In this document: piece after piece, positions 14,101 through 29,100 of the stretch
How positions within the stretch are numbered: position 1 is the stretch's first letter
Layout of the letters: every line of letters starts with the position of its first letter
Source: Incurvaria masculella
Taxonomy: Eukaryota > Arthropoda > Insecta > Lepidoptera > Incurvariidae
Direction: 5' to 3'
NCBI GenBank assembly: GCA_946894095.1
Contig: OX335646.2
Coordinates: 15,866,077 to 15,930,076 of the forward strand
DNA length: 64,000 nt
The notes under the pieces: generated by a model
The model's input: the letters and a program-made list of their open reading frames with translations, nothing else
The model's database searches: none
What the model was told of the DNA's origin: nothing
Program-made: the position numbers and the translations under genes

Positions 14101-17100
14101 TGGTGGCGTATGAGAAATTGACCACCTTGAACATCTTCACGTCCTGGTCGTACTTGGCCATGTAGCTCTTGAGCATGACCGTCTTGGCCGTGCCCTGCTC
14201 GCCGATCAGCAGCACAGACTTGTTCTGCTTGGCGATGGTCTCGATAAGGAAGGCCGTGCACACATTGTCTATGTTCGGCACCAAGATCGAAGAGTACTCC
14301 GGCACAGAATCGGTGGGGTACACGAAGGATTCAACGCTTTCCGACCTGATACAAATAACGATGCATGTCAATATTTCATCGGGAGTGGTTTTCTATTGCT
14401 GTTAAAAAGTACTGAGAAGAGAGCAGCAGCGGAATTGTAACGCGTCACTTGTTTTTTGTTTGGAGCTTGTTAATCCCATATCTACTATCTTAATATTAGC
14501 CGAACACACTAAGTTCTTGGAGGAAGTAGGCTTTGCATTTTTGTAAACACGGCTACATAGAACTAACTGATGGAAACACGGAAAAATGGTTATTGCTACA
14601 GCTATCTATCATTCAATGAGATGTATGAGAGATGGTTAAAGCAGGCGAGCAGGCTTAAGCATACCACCTAGTAAGTAGGGAATGGGACCTATAATTTTAC
14701 ATGGGTTTTCGACCATAGAGTGAGCTGCATTTAAAAAAATGCACATTTCAATCTCAGATGGGACAGAAAGAAGAAGTGTCGAAGACCTGGGATTCAAACT
14801 CACGGTCTTCAAGCAAAGGACAACAGGATTATGGGTCAATCATCCCGAAATCTTGTCACTCGACTTTTAAAAGACAATCCTGATACAAAACAAAAGATAT
14901 AGACAATAAGAAAGATATAGAGATAAACAAAAGATATCCTGTATGCACCAGATGCTTCAAATACAAATGAAATGGAATAAGAACATAATGGTGTGAGCAC
15001 TTGCACAAACAGACCAGTGTTGCCAGACGCCCGCATCGTTCACCATGAACTCGAAGGGCATGATGACCTCCTTGGACTTGGGCCACTCCATGCGAACGGG
15101 AAGCTTGGTCATGAACTCGGCCATGCGCGTGCGCCCATCCAGCTCCAGCACCGCGCCCAGCGACCACATCATTGCGAACACGAACAGCCGCTCCAGGTGC
15201 CGGTCCGTGTGCTGCTCTGCATATCACCACGAATTGTTACTCAATTTGGAGGGCATTAAGGCCTAAGTAAGGTACTTCATGCGCATCACAGCTTGGGCAT
15301 GCGTGTGCGTCGGTCCAACTCCAACGCTGCACCGAGCAACTACAAATTTCGCACACGAAGAACTGCCCAAGGTGCAGGTCCTTGTACTTTCGACATTTCG
15401 GAACGAGTTCAAATTACCGATACCATATTGTAATGTCGAAGTCGTATTTTTTTATTTATAGAAACACAGAACGAGCAGAGAGCCTACTAAGTATAATTGC
15501 ATTTAACACTTCAGTTGACGTTTGACAGGACGAGCTGTTAAATGTTACTCTAAAACAGTCACCGTCCTGAAGAAGCTCACGGCGCAGCAGGCGAAACTAG
15601 ACGGCAAAACCCGAATGGAACACCAGACGACCGTAAGTGTTAACCGCAACTATATACAGTGACAGTGTAAATTAAAAACTCATATCTACTAGCTGTGTTA
15701 TCTATTGCGAGAGTTAAATATTTATCAAATTAAGCTCCTCTCGATGATTTCATTAAAAATCATTAAAATTAAAATTCCACATAACATAAACAATCTAACA
15801 ATAATTACATATCAAAAACTAAACTACGTTTGTATAGGAGGATGACCGGAAAAATCTGCCTGAAGATTAAATGTATTCGATATTGCGTGATCGTTACTAA
15901 TTGTATTTAATATGAAGTCGGTTAATAATTAATATTCATACACTTATACAAAAGCTACAAAAAAAAATCTCACACACATGCCGCACTTATACGCTTCCAC
16001 TGTTTGTACATTTATGCGAAACTACAAACTTCATGAGACTTTGAAATAGAACGTCTATAAATACCACTACACACCCGCACATCCAGGATTTTTTTTACTG
16101 GATTTAAAAAAGCTTGCAAAAATGAATCATTTCAATAATGAAAACACAAGCACATACAATGTAGTAAATTCTTACTTCCTCCTGGAACTTCTATTTGCAA
16201 GAGGCCAGTCAAAACATCAACGCACTGCCTGCAACATTTTTTCATGTAATAAAATATAATAATGACGTATTTTCAGAAAAGAGCAATATGTCAGGAAAGA
16301 ATAAAAAATCATGGTTCGGACCAATTTAAGAAAACCGGCCAAGTGCGAGTAGGACTCGCACACGAAGGGCTCTGTACCATCGTACACGTTTTAGAGTGCC
16401 ACATAGCTCTTTTTGCGCGTGGCCAAAATCGGAACCAAACGGTCGCCATCTTGAACTGTCATCTTCGCGGTACGGGAACGTATTGCCATTATAACAATGC
16501 AAGTTAACCACTGCTTATTTATTTTAAGCTGAGGGTATTTTTTTATTAAGTAATTATTAGGTTGTGAAGATATGTTTGTGATTTAGGTTAGCCATACATA
16601 CATACATACCTTCATGCCGTTTTCCTGGAAGGGTAGTAGTAGTGGTGGTTTGATACCATCGCGAGTTGTACTCGAAAACGCCTTCTTAGATTATAACGAA
16701 ATAAAAAAAAAACTGTATAAAGTCTAATCTAAATTGGATGGCAAACCATATCATTTGACGGAGTTATAACCTCCGGGATTGACGTTGGGATTTATTTTCT
16801 TCATAGAATTCATTCAGTAACCTGACTTTCTACAACACCCATTTTTTAATTAAAATGATGAAAGATCAAATTTCGTTATATTTTGAAAAATATTATTTAC
16901 CTAAAATAGTAACTTTTATTTCCTCAATTTTTTTTTCTGACAGCAGGCTGTAAATATTTTCCCGATCAATGGGTTTTTTTTTTGTTCATGTGGTAACTCT
17001 TAAGGTGGCCCAACCCGCTCATCTCCCCATACAAACGGGGAAAGAAGACCACGCCCATATTTCTAATCAGAGAGCCCAAATATTGCTCAAAAGAGCTTTA

Positions 17101-20100
17101 TTTGATCGAACTATGTAGATGTCTGATGACCGTTGGCATTGTAAAATTGTGATTGGTTTCTAAGTTATAAGGTCCGAAAGTTCGAATTTTTCGCGCGTTT
17201 TATACAATAACTTTGGTGGTTTATTACGCAATGATAAAGTAAGAAAATCTTAAAAAGATTAGTCATCAGACATAGCTTATTTATAATCTATTTGGTTTTT
17301 GTTAGATTTTTGACTACAGCGGTCGTGGTTTACTTTTAGCTATAAGTCGTTTTGAAATCAAAATTTTCGTAAATTTTACGAAATCATACACTATGCGATT
17401 TGTCTGCGTTGTGGACATGTTGCATCTTATATACTCATCACGGAGCCTGTCTTTTTCTTTGAAACAGAGAAGGTCCCAGAGCGCAACAGCACGGATTTGT
17501 ACAAAGCCCGCGAATGAGTTAGTCCCGCCGGGTTGGGCCACCTTAAAGACAGTGGTGCCCTCAGCCAGGCGCAAAATAACGTATGTGGGTCTATAACACA
17601 AACTTTATTGAGTTAGTCAAGTGACACTTTAAACCACTAGGAAAACCCTTCAAATTGCCACTGTTACTGAATAATAAATATACAATGACTGGGCAACTGG
17701 CCAAGTTATTCCCAAAAAGAAAGTCAATGGGCTCTGCCTGCATACGTACGGAAATGTTTAGTTAGGTTTAATCTGCCATACAAATGTGTGTACATTTATT
17801 ACGACTTACCTTATGTAAATTGCTTCCAAAATTTTCATTTTAACTGGTAGTCTTTGTTGCACAAAAGAGTGCACTTCATCATACACTTTGTTAAAGCTAG
17901 ACCTCAGGGAGTCTGCTTCCTTAGGAGATCGTGTCTTCAGCCATCCCTTTAAATACAACATAACAATAAACGTAGAACATAAGATAAGTAAACCTTTAGA
18001 TTAGATGATTGCGAAAAAAGCATAGATAGAAATAAGATCCAAGGTTAAGGTAAGTCAGATTGCATGGATCCAACTGGAATGCATCATGCCGTCCAAACCT
18101 ATTTTAATTGTCGTTATATCACGCTTTCACTTAAGGCGAAAATAATCCTCAACTCTCAAGATCTCCCTCGAGAACAGGCTGCCAGTTGAGCACAGAATAA
18201 TATAGGAACACCATGCCCATGCGGCTGACAGTGGTAGGCGAGGCATTGTTTACATTATCTGACCCAAACATCAGCTTGCTGTTCTGTGCCTTTGTGATGC
18301 AGTCAAAGTCCGTAAAACCACTAAATCTGAAGATCTCACCTCGAGGACAGGCTGCCATTTGAGCACAGAAGAAGATAGGAACACCATGCCCATGCGGCTG
18401 ACAGTGGCAGGTGAGGCATTGTCCACATTGTCTGGCTCAAACACCAACTTGCTGTTCTGTGCCATGGTGATTCGATCTCCGTTGGCCAGTGTGAGGGTCT
18501 TGTTGTCGTCGAGTACAGAGTTAAGGTTCTCAATCCACACAGCGTCTACTGGGCCATCTGAAAAATGTTTAATAATGCAGGACCAAACAAACAAAATGTC
18601 TTTAAATGGTACCTATTTTGTTATTACCATTAAGCACTTCTATTTATTAACGCTCTTTATATGTAAATGTGTATGTTTGCACAAAAAACAAAACTCGTTC
18701 TAATATGTGTTCTTGCTGGAAACTTTTCAAGATATTTTACATGAAGATGTACAGTTTATTAAAACATAACAAAATGGATTGGACATAGTCTTTACTTCTA
18801 TTTCTAAAACTACATCCCACATATGGCGCCTACGATTCGGACCTTTCGACATTCACATATTTACCAATATGCGATTAAATATATTTTTTATTTTAATGTT
18901 GGACTCAAATACCCACCTAGAACAATCCAAGTTGTGTCAGACTTTTTCACTTTGAGAGCTCTTCTCCAGAGGGTCGAAAAAATTCCATCTGTCCAGTCAT
19001 TAGTGGCTACGTCCAGACGCCCAAACATTTGAGGAGCTGTAATGGCCTGTAAATAAAACGGTTTTTTAAGATTTTACCAATTCAATGACTAAAATTCGAA
19101 ATAGACGTTCTAGATTCTCGTTGGGCAAAGAGTCATGATAGAGTTCAATTTGCAATAACTCCCACTAATATGATAGAAACAATAACATTTATGCTACATT
19201 ATCGAATAACAAAACTGAATTTGGTCTTTGTAATATAATTTGAAGTTTTGAAAAGGTTGACAATGCACCTTAGGATTCATTCTCATCTCTCTGTGCGGCT
19301 TGCCGAGTAATGTGAGTGCCGCCATGAGCGTGTGTATGCACGTTGTCTTGCCCGAGCCCGTTGGCCCCATGGTCATCAGGCCATGGCGCACAAGCGAAGT
19401 TTCGAACAGTTGAATTATCTTCAAGTTCCAATCGGGGTGATTAATCAGTCCCATCCTCTCAGTTATTGACAGTATAGCTTTCTGCATCTCTCTGCGAATC
19501 AAGATTTTTTTTATTAAGTAATCATATTTTTTTGTTATGAATCTTTGAATTTAATCGTTTTCTAATCTATTACCGGCGAGTGGTGACACTACCATAGACT
19601 TTTACATTGAATTTGAAAGTCTGGTAGTTACTTCTCTCAGTTTGGACATTCCGATATTATTTGATTAAGGTCCGATTTTTCAATAGTCAGATAAACAATC
19701 AAATAGTACTTAATGGTCTGATAGTACTAATTTTTGTTTTTCAATAGACGAATAGTGACTATCGGAGGAATAAGACTACTACCTAGGCAATAAATTTATC
19801 TAGCCGATTTTCTGTCAAATAGTCACTTATCAGTCTGATAAATATGACGTTTCCTCTTGTCATTAAAAAATTATAGCGATGGGATGGATATATCAAGATT
19901 ATTATCGCTCAATTTCGTCCATAAAACATGGGACTTTTTTGATATCAGTGATGATATATGATGATTGAGGAGGAGTAGGAAATAAGCCCGATCTCTCTTC
20001 TTGCTCTCTATTTCGGTAGAAAAAACCAACGAAAAAATCCAAAAAATTAAAACGTAACGGGCATAAGCAAGCGAACGAAACGAACAACTGGATTTCAAAA

Positions 20101-23100
20101 TTATATTGAACAAAAACACAAGCTGCTGTCAATCTTGACAAACTAAAAAATGTGAAGTGGTATCCTTTACTAACATAAGAGCTATTTTACTGAGCTGTCT
20201 CTCTCTAACACTACTCCTTGAAGTTGGTCATGAGAAATATTGCCATCATCGAAAATAATCCTCAGATAGCTAACTGACCTTTGTTTCACCATTGAAAAAT
20301 CGAGCTAGCCCTATCAGTCAGTTAAAGAGTGGATTAATTTTATTGGCTTGTTCCATTTTATTGGCTAAGTATGCGACCATTTATCTGACTATTGAAAAAT
20401 CGGGCCTAAGAAGAAAAGTTTATGAGCTTGAGTAATACATTATTTTATGTGTATAGTGTTTTACCTGTGTACAGTTTGACTGATCTTATTGCCAGGAAAC
20501 AGATCTTCAATAAGTGACACGAACAATGGTTCATCTTCGTCCACCAACTTGGACACATTCATCTCCCTGCAATAAAACAACACTGTTAATAATAAAACAA
20601 TCACCAAATTACTCTACATTATTTTGTCTATGCATAATTACTAGATTATCTAGGAGATTTGTCTGATTGAAAGAAAATAGGAAGAAATCATGAAACTGAA
20701 GTATATTGAATTTGATTCAGTACTTAATATTTATTAAATTCAATGTTTTTATCCAACATACAAAAGCAGGATGAAACCAAAGATAAATAACAATGTATTT
20801 CGATTCAAACTACGAAATACAAATTTTGCAGCAAATCTGTGCCGCTGGACGTCTATGACGTCTTATTAATGGTAGGTAATATCCTCTTCTAAAAGCAGCT
20901 GAAAGAATTCGGAAATCAATGGATCTTACTTGAGCACTCTCATCATGATAGTCTCCTCTGTGCTCTCAGGATTGGCTCTCTTCTGCGAGCCCATCGTCCG
21001 CAAGACTGACAATATATTCCGCAGCCCAAAGTCGTAGTGCACCTGCTTCGACAACTGCTCTTCGCACAGCATGTATAGCGTGAAGAATTTGCGCGCTGAA
21101 GGGAAAGTAATTACCACTTACATACTGTTGTATTCAGAGTGGGCAGACTAACTTTAATCCGCCGGACTAAACGCCAGGTTTTTATATGGCTAGTCTGGTC
21201 TTTTTTCGAGTGGTGCATTTGGATTATATCGTTTTTTTTATGCAACCTGACATGAATGGCTCATACCACACAACTACCGCTATGATATTAGCCCAATACA
21301 CCACATTCCCGAAGGAATTAGGTGCCATGCCAGGACCTTCCCTTTATGAGCACGGCTACATTCTCTGGTATGCTGCTAAGGCAAGTCCCGGCGCGACTAG
21401 GCTACGAGCCGCTCGAATGATGCCGATCGATGGAGCGTGTGAGGCACTGTGCTAAGGCAACGTAATTATTGTATTGCCAAGTAGCATATTGATATTATTC
21501 TTCACCTCAATATTGAAAAAAAATCATGCCCACAATACATTCTAATATTTGTTCTATAAAAATCTTTATATTTCAATCTATGGTATAAATAGGTGGGCCG
21601 AAATTGAGCATTCTCCTTTAAAACAGAAAAATCACAGGTGCTATTTCTGGTACCTGGTACAGTCTCTGCTGTTGACTATTGTCAACCTCGTTTCAATCAA
21701 TGTTTTAGGCACACATCCTAAGCCTAACACCTCCAAAGTGATGGGTGCCCTCACAATGTTTTGCTTGAGGTAAGAATCTAAAATTATAAAGGTGTTCATT
21801 TAATGATCGACGCGATGCAAATTCTAACAACATTACCCAGCAGTATATTCTCCTTGAAGCCGCAGCTGGCGAGCTTGACCCTGATGATGATCTGTCGGTC
21901 GGGCACCATCATGGCGACGGAGCGAAACTGAATCTTCAGGTTCTCAGGCAGCTCCTGACGCCCCGCGTAGCCCGGATTCATCGTAATGATGAATGCGAAT
22001 TCGGGGTTCAGCGTCACATAGTCGCCGTCGCTATAAAGTAAGACAACTCTTACATAATGAGCGAGTGGTAATTTACATTCATATCTATAATTCCGATGAT
22101 CTTTTTGACCAAATAACCGGACCGCATTGATGCCTAAGTTGCCACTGTTTTTCGCCGACTTGGACCCATGCAACTTTTTCCTGTTCCCAAAGATGAAGAG
22201 AACTTTGAAAGGACGATGTTTCGCGACCACAGAGAAGATGAAGAGTTGGAGGAATTGAAGGCCATTTCAAAAAAGGGCAGAAGTGAAGGAATTTCAGAAT
22301 TTCAGAATTTCAAAAAGGGGCAATCACATTTGACGGTGATGACTTTAAATGGAACCAAATCAATTTTTTACAAAAAAAAATACTTAATTTTATTTAAAAA
22401 TATTTAACAATTTCCGATTTTTTTATCAGCCTGTATAGCGCAATGAATATTGAGAATTCAATGTGAGATAAAATAATAACCATCATGTAAAATATTTTAT
22501 TGATAATGTGTTGATAGTGGCTCCTTTGCTGCAATACTATCGCGAATGCTAGAGCGTGAAAGCAGTTTACTTATTGTCGAACGTTGTGTTAGCAGTGTCG
22601 CCACGCATGCACGCCTACCTAAATATGAAGTGGTCCCTCTTCTCACGGCGAGCCGTGAGGCAGATGTATATCTGTTGTGCGGCCACGGACAGCACCGGTA
22701 GCTCTACACGGTTGAATTCGTCGAAACAGCCCCAGGTCCCGGACTGCGCTAACCCTTTGTAGATGCGGCCCAGACCTGAAAATAAGAATACATAAATTAA
22801 GGGTTTGTCCCGGGTTTGTCAATGGCACGAACGTGTATTATCGTACATTCAATCAATAGGGGTATAAAGTATAGGAGTTTGTTTCCTAAACTGCATGATA
22901 TGATAATTTACTGCTTCGGGTTACCCAGATCTTTTTTTTTGGGTTTTAGGATTTGCTCACAATAGTCCAGATCCTTTGACATCCATCTGGTCGATGCAGT
23001 TGAGCACCATGACCAGCTAGCCAAGGGTGTACGGCCCATGTCTTTGGTGGTCTCGTACTGCTGGTGCTCGCAGGCCCGGCCGACGAGCCACCCAGCGTGA

Positions 23101-26100
23101 TGCCACCCGCCAGTCAGCGGGTTGATATAGCAGTTACTCAGCTTTGAACTCTATCATAGCACAATGAGGTGCACGGCGCAAAGCTTTACCACCAGATGGC
23201 CCCACATAAAACTATGCCAAGCTATCACGTAGAGGTTATGTTTACTCGCGATTCACAGGCAATCACATTGTCCGTGTTTTACATCCATTTCAAAGTAGCT
23301 ATTCATATTAACTCAGTTTGATTGGTCAACAACCTATAACCTTGAAATGAAACCGTGGCATAGTTATGTGGCGCTATCTGGTGGTAAAGTTTTGCAGCCG
23401 TCTTCCACATTATAATAGTCCAGAACCTCTGAAGTCCATCTGGTCGGAGCAATTGAACACGATGACCAGCTTGCCGAGCGTGCGGCCCATGTCCTTGGTG
23501 GTCTCCGTCTTGCCGGTGCCGGCGGGCCCGGCCGGCGCGCCGCCCATGCTCATGCCGATGGCCTGCGCCAGTGTGATGTAGCAGCGATCCGTTAGTGGTG
23601 TTATGACGAGCCGTTCCGTTATGCCCAGATACTCGTTCTGTTACGGTAGATAATGAGTTTTAACTTATTTCAGGATATGGAGTTGTATGGAAAGAACGAA
23701 AAAAGGAAGTAAAATTGATCTTCAATGTCACACATACTCCATAGGTTAGCTAAACAAATGAGAATTGAATCATTCGCTGTGAGAAAATACCACAAGGCGG
23801 CCATCATCCCATTTTCCAGTACCGGTAACTTTCAATAGCAATAAGATATTGGCTTATAACATATATGATGCAATAGTATATAGTAGTAAATATTGAGATA
23901 AATCTAACTTGATATATGAAATCCACATCAGTGATAGAAACAATGCAGTCATCTGTGTCTTCAATGTAAAAGAATCGTGCTTGCTTTTGCCATTCGAAAT
24001 CAATTATTGATTTTATCTTCATTCTTACAAGATCGTCAAAGATATCCCTTTAAAATAAATATACATACAATTGAGGAGATAAATGAGTGACAATGATATT
24101 CAATGCATGATACGATAATTCAAAAGACATACACAGAGTTCTTTGGATACCTTGCTAGTACACGTATGTTGATCCATGCATCTGAGATTCCAATGAAAAA
24201 GTTAATCATATTAAAACCAATCCTATATTACCTTTGATGCACATGAATGGTGATCATCGTCTCCACTTGGGTTCGGTCCAGGGGCGTTAGATCCGTCACT
24301 GTCATCTCAATGAGTCCGTTGAGCAAGTCGAGGAACCTCTGGTTTGTGACTCGCATAATATACCTATCTGCCCGAGCCTTCTTAAGTGCATATTCTGCAT
24401 CTTTTGTCCACAATATCTGCATTCCTAGCAATCCAGCCTGAAACATAAAAATGTTTAGGTCATAGAATCGTAAATTGATTTATCAAGACCAAACATTTAA
24501 TCAAATTATAAAAACTCACTTGTCCAGGGTACTGCATAAACTGTTGTAGGAAATTGAATTCTGGGTCCGGTAACAATTGAGAAATTGCTGCGATTATATT
24601 TCTCACTGTGTCTCTCATAGTATCCAAGAGAACATTCAGCCATATCTAAAATGTTATTTATTAAATGAAGACACTAAAATCGTGCAAATTTAATCAAATA
24701 AATGAACTCTTTACAATATTAACTTGCATTTGTCGCAAGTACTTATAATCTAAAGTCGACGGCAATGTTTATTTATTAAATCAGCAGCCATATGGTAGTA
24801 AACTACACTTGAAATTGACATTCACAATATTCATGGTTAAAATAAATTGCGTCTAATAACACCAAGAACTAATATGACAAATAGGGCTTTGGAATTTGTC
24901 TATATTTCCTTTGTAACGACATGAAAGTATGCAACTGTATACTATACCTAACATAGGAAATCAAGGGAATGTACTGGTAATGTAATGGTTACAAAATTAG
25001 CAATAAAAGTTACCTCTACTCCTCCAACGCAAGCAACAGGTCTGTCCAGAGGTATTCTTTCGCCGTTGGCTGAATTCATTGCCATGATTCTTTCCTTATC
25101 ATCGAAGTCAACAGTATACATCGCGTCGAATATACTCGGCAAATGAGGCTGTAATAATTAAGAAATATATCATAATTCAGAACAGCTAGGGACATATTCC
25201 TAGTTGCAGTGGATTTTTTTTTTTCCCCGATTCTATATTAGCAGCCAAGTGTGGCCATAGATTCAAACTAAGTCAGAGAGACTGGACACAATCCTAGTCA
25301 AGTTTCTCTGGTAGCCCATGAGGGTCTTCTGCTCCTTCGACCCCAGCTGTTCGGATACAGCAGGAGATGCTATAGGGTATCGTTAAATGTTCAGCAGTTC
25401 ACAGCACTGAAATCACCTGAATGGAGTGTGGATCGGAGGCCTGCCCCAGTATCTCCAGCAGCACGGGGTCCGAGACGAAGAAGAAGCGTGGGAAGATGAG
25501 GCGCTTGGTCTCGAGATAGCCCGTGAGGGACTTCTGGCACGACTCCAGCTGCTCGAAGAGGTGCGGCAGGAGCTGCTTGAGGGTATCGTCTGACGTGCAG
25601 CATTCCACGGCGTTGACCATGTCGCGTGCGCGGTACATTATTTTCACGTAGCTTTTATCTATTTGCTGTTAAAAATTCACAATAGACAATAAGGAAAGAA
25701 TAAGTGAATACATTGAGTATTTAATTATTTTTTTAAGTTCATGGCATTGTCAGACAAAATATTTTGTGAAATTTTTTTTATTTCATTTTTTATTTATTTA
25801 TTGAAATGTAATCATTGATATCAATATATTTATATACCCCGAAAGACCTCGTATATAATTACGAAAATCTATAAAAAAAAAATTGAGTCGGTTTTTTTTT
25901 TGTAACTATGTATGTTGTCAAGAGAGCAGAAAATACAAAAGAAGAGGAATATGAACAAAAGACATTAACCCAGGAATGGCATTTTGGTAAATTAGGATAT
26001 CATGAAAAGACAAAAAGCAATTTTAATGGAAGGTATGTTAATGCAGACCCCAAACCGCTTTGCCTCGGCTGGTAGCTGCTTGGCGATGTCCCCGCCAACG

Positions 26101-29100
26101 AACACAGCCTCCAGGTACATCCATAGGTTCTGCACCAGCAGCCACTTCTCCAGGATTTCGCTCGTGTTCACCAGCTTCTGGATCCACGTCAGGATGTCGC
26201 GCTTGAACGGCGCATTGTATCTGCAACATTCACTTTTACCTAATCCACGATATGCTTTAAGGATTTGTATCCAAGACCTCAAGGTAAGCAATAGAGACGA
26301 GTGTGGTAGTGGTAAGAAGCCATAGCCACATCAGTACATAACCTACATACATGTATATAAATGTATATAATGTATATAATGTTCTTATAATAATGTTCTT
26401 TGTGAGCAGTAGTAATCAATCAATCACTGTAAACTAGTTTGTAAGTATCACTGGAAAAAATAATAATACAATGACCAACCTGACGAAGTTTCTTGTCGGC
26501 TCTTCTTCGCCAGAAGTAATCGAACCGACAGGAAAAAAAAAATTACGAATCCGAGTGTGTAATATACATCTAATGGAGGAAATAAAGAAACTGAAACTGA
26601 AACTGAAACACATAAAAAGTGTATCCAAACTTTTTCTGCTGCAAATTAATGATATGCTCAATTTGGACGACATTGACTGCTACTCATCGACCTGACGCAT
26701 GACCTTAATTTCGGACGTCATATCGAGGATAAAGCCAAGCTCTCCTAAAAAAAGATGGGAGTCTTCAAAAAAGTGCTTCAGTATTTCACTCCTGACCAAT
26801 AACTGCTCATTTACAAGGCGCAAATAAGGTATTGTTCGCATTTGTGGGACGGCTCAGCTAAGCACCTGCTTGGCTCCCAGCACACGATATAGCGTAGGGC
26901 CATGCGTCTTGTCGACGATCCCAAGGTATTCCTGAATTTGGAGACCCTCTAACTCGAAAGAGACGTAGGGTCTCTCTCTGTGTTCTTAACCATGGAGAAT
27001 TCTCGTCGAAGCTGCATAACTCTGTCCCTCCGTCCCTTCGGCGAAGGTATCGCTTAACGCGAAACAGGAAGAAAATGCACAAATTCAGTTGACATTCCAA
27101 AAATAAGAACCCACCTATCCTCTAGATCCTTTATCTATAGGGTCGGTAAACAATGAATTGAACCTCCTTTGTCAGCCTCAGTGGCCCAGTGGCGCGACAC
27201 TTCGGCGATCGCTCTCCGAAGTTAAGCAACGCTGGGTCCGGTCTGGTCTCGGATGGGTGACCATTCGAACGTTAAGAGAGGCTGGCCGTGGTTCGGATTC
27301 CACGTTAAGCTGTAGGTCCCCTTCCTTATTTACTAGGTGGTAGGGTTTATTTATTTATTTATTTATTTGGAAACTTAACAGCTAAATTAAACAACATTGA
27401 AAAACTTAAACTACACAAACTATACAGCCAATAATAAAGTTTCACTTTTTAGCAAACTAACACAAAAATATATCCACTTAATCTAATTATAAGTATTGCA
27501 TCAAATTAACGGGTATGTGAGAAGGTGAGGTTGTAAGGGTGTTTGAGGATATGTGTGTGTGTGTGTATGTACGAGAGGGTGTGTGTGTGTGTGAGAGAGA
27601 GAGGGTGTGTATGCTAGCGTGTTTGTATAACTTAGTTATTTAATGTCTTAACAACTTTATCTAAATATGATGGTTTTGTATTATTAAATATATCTATGTT
27701 ACCGAATAAATTGTTATAACTACTCATACATCTATTGATAACTGAGTCCCTGGCGTGATTAGTGTGGCATTTCGGAGTTTGGAACAGAAAAGGTTTGCGA
27801 GTGCGCACCGGTGAAGCTCGCAGCGATACTCGAGCGACAAGGTCGGGGCAGTCGATTTGATAATTTAGGATGCTAAACAAGAACATGGCGTCCGCGACCG
27901 TTCGTCTCTGCTCGAGGGACTGCAACTTGAAGTGATTCCCTGCCGCTGCGTGGTTTTCGAAGTGGAGCCTGCATTTAAATGCGAGTTGTTTTAAAAACTT
28001 ATTTTGGATCCATTCGATACGTTTTTTATAAGTTATGTATGATGGGGACCAGACGGGCGATGCGAACTCGACTACACTGCGAACATATGCAAAGTACAAC
28101 GTTTTTATTGTTGGAATACTAGAAAATGGTTTACAAGTGCGTACAATGAATCCCAACATCTTGTACGCTTTGCTTACTATGTGATCCACATGTTTATCGT
28201 ATAGTAATTTTGCGTCAAGCATAACTCCTAGATCCCTCACCAGCTCCGTTCGCTCTAAAGGGATGTCGTTCAGCGAGTACGTGTGCATCACCGAGCGCCT
28301 GCGCCTGCTGTATGTGATGACCTGACACTTGTGAACATGAAGGTCAAGACAGTTTAGCCTGCAATATTGTGAAAGTCGGTCTAAGTCCAGCTGCAGCTTC
28401 GCGCAATCTGAATCTTGTTCGATCTTCATATAAATCTTCATATCATCAGCGTACAACAGGAACAATGAGTGTTGGAAGCACTCGGTGATATCATACAGGT
28501 ACGCGTTGAACAACAGAGGTCCCAAATGCGATCCCTGGGGAACTCCAGAGGGGATTGTAACTCGCCCGGAAGTATACGCCCCGACCTTAACCATTTGCGA
28601 ACGATTCTGTAGATACGACTCATGCCACCTAAGTAGGGTTCCGTGAATGCCTATTTCGCTAAGTTTACGGATAAGAATGCTGTGACTTATTCTGTCGAAG
28701 CATTTCGCGTAATCCGTATACACCGTATCCACCTGCGCCCTCTCATCCATCCTCGCGGCTACATAATCTGTGAACACGGCTAGATTCGTGGCGACCGAAC
28801 GGCCACGCATGAAGCCGTGCTGCGCAGCCGTGATGCTGGACGAGATGAGAGGGTAAACTTGGTCGTACACCACGCGTTCAAATAATTTGCTAAACACAGA
28901 AAGTATCGACACTGGCCTGTAATTCTCAACCTGATGTTTCGGTCCGCTTTTATGAATCGGCACAACGAAAGCCTCTTTCCACGCACTCGGAAATTCACCC
29001 CCCGCAATAGAGCGTCGAAAAATAATGCTCAGAGGTTCCGACAGCTGATAAGCACATGACTTCGCAAAAGATGGCGGTATGTGGTCACTGCCGGGACCCT

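Noticed and set aside
20926..21117. Separate short genes at the individual open frames (for example 20926-21117, 25399-25647, 54390-54638)
   Set aside because: Each is a dynein exon read through into flanking intron, not an independent gene.
26471..26695. 74-codon plus-strand gene with basic residues
   Set aside because: It overlaps a LINE 3' end with a (GAAACT)n tail; the lysine- and leucine-rich repeat comes from the tail microsatellite.
27181..27350. 5S ribosomal RNA gene
   Set aside because: Only the central 5S segment is present, with several changes, and it continues into a SINE body with a poly-A tail in two places.
28438..29007. Small extra ORFs inside the LINE
   Set aside because: They are alternative-frame readings of the reverse transcriptase.
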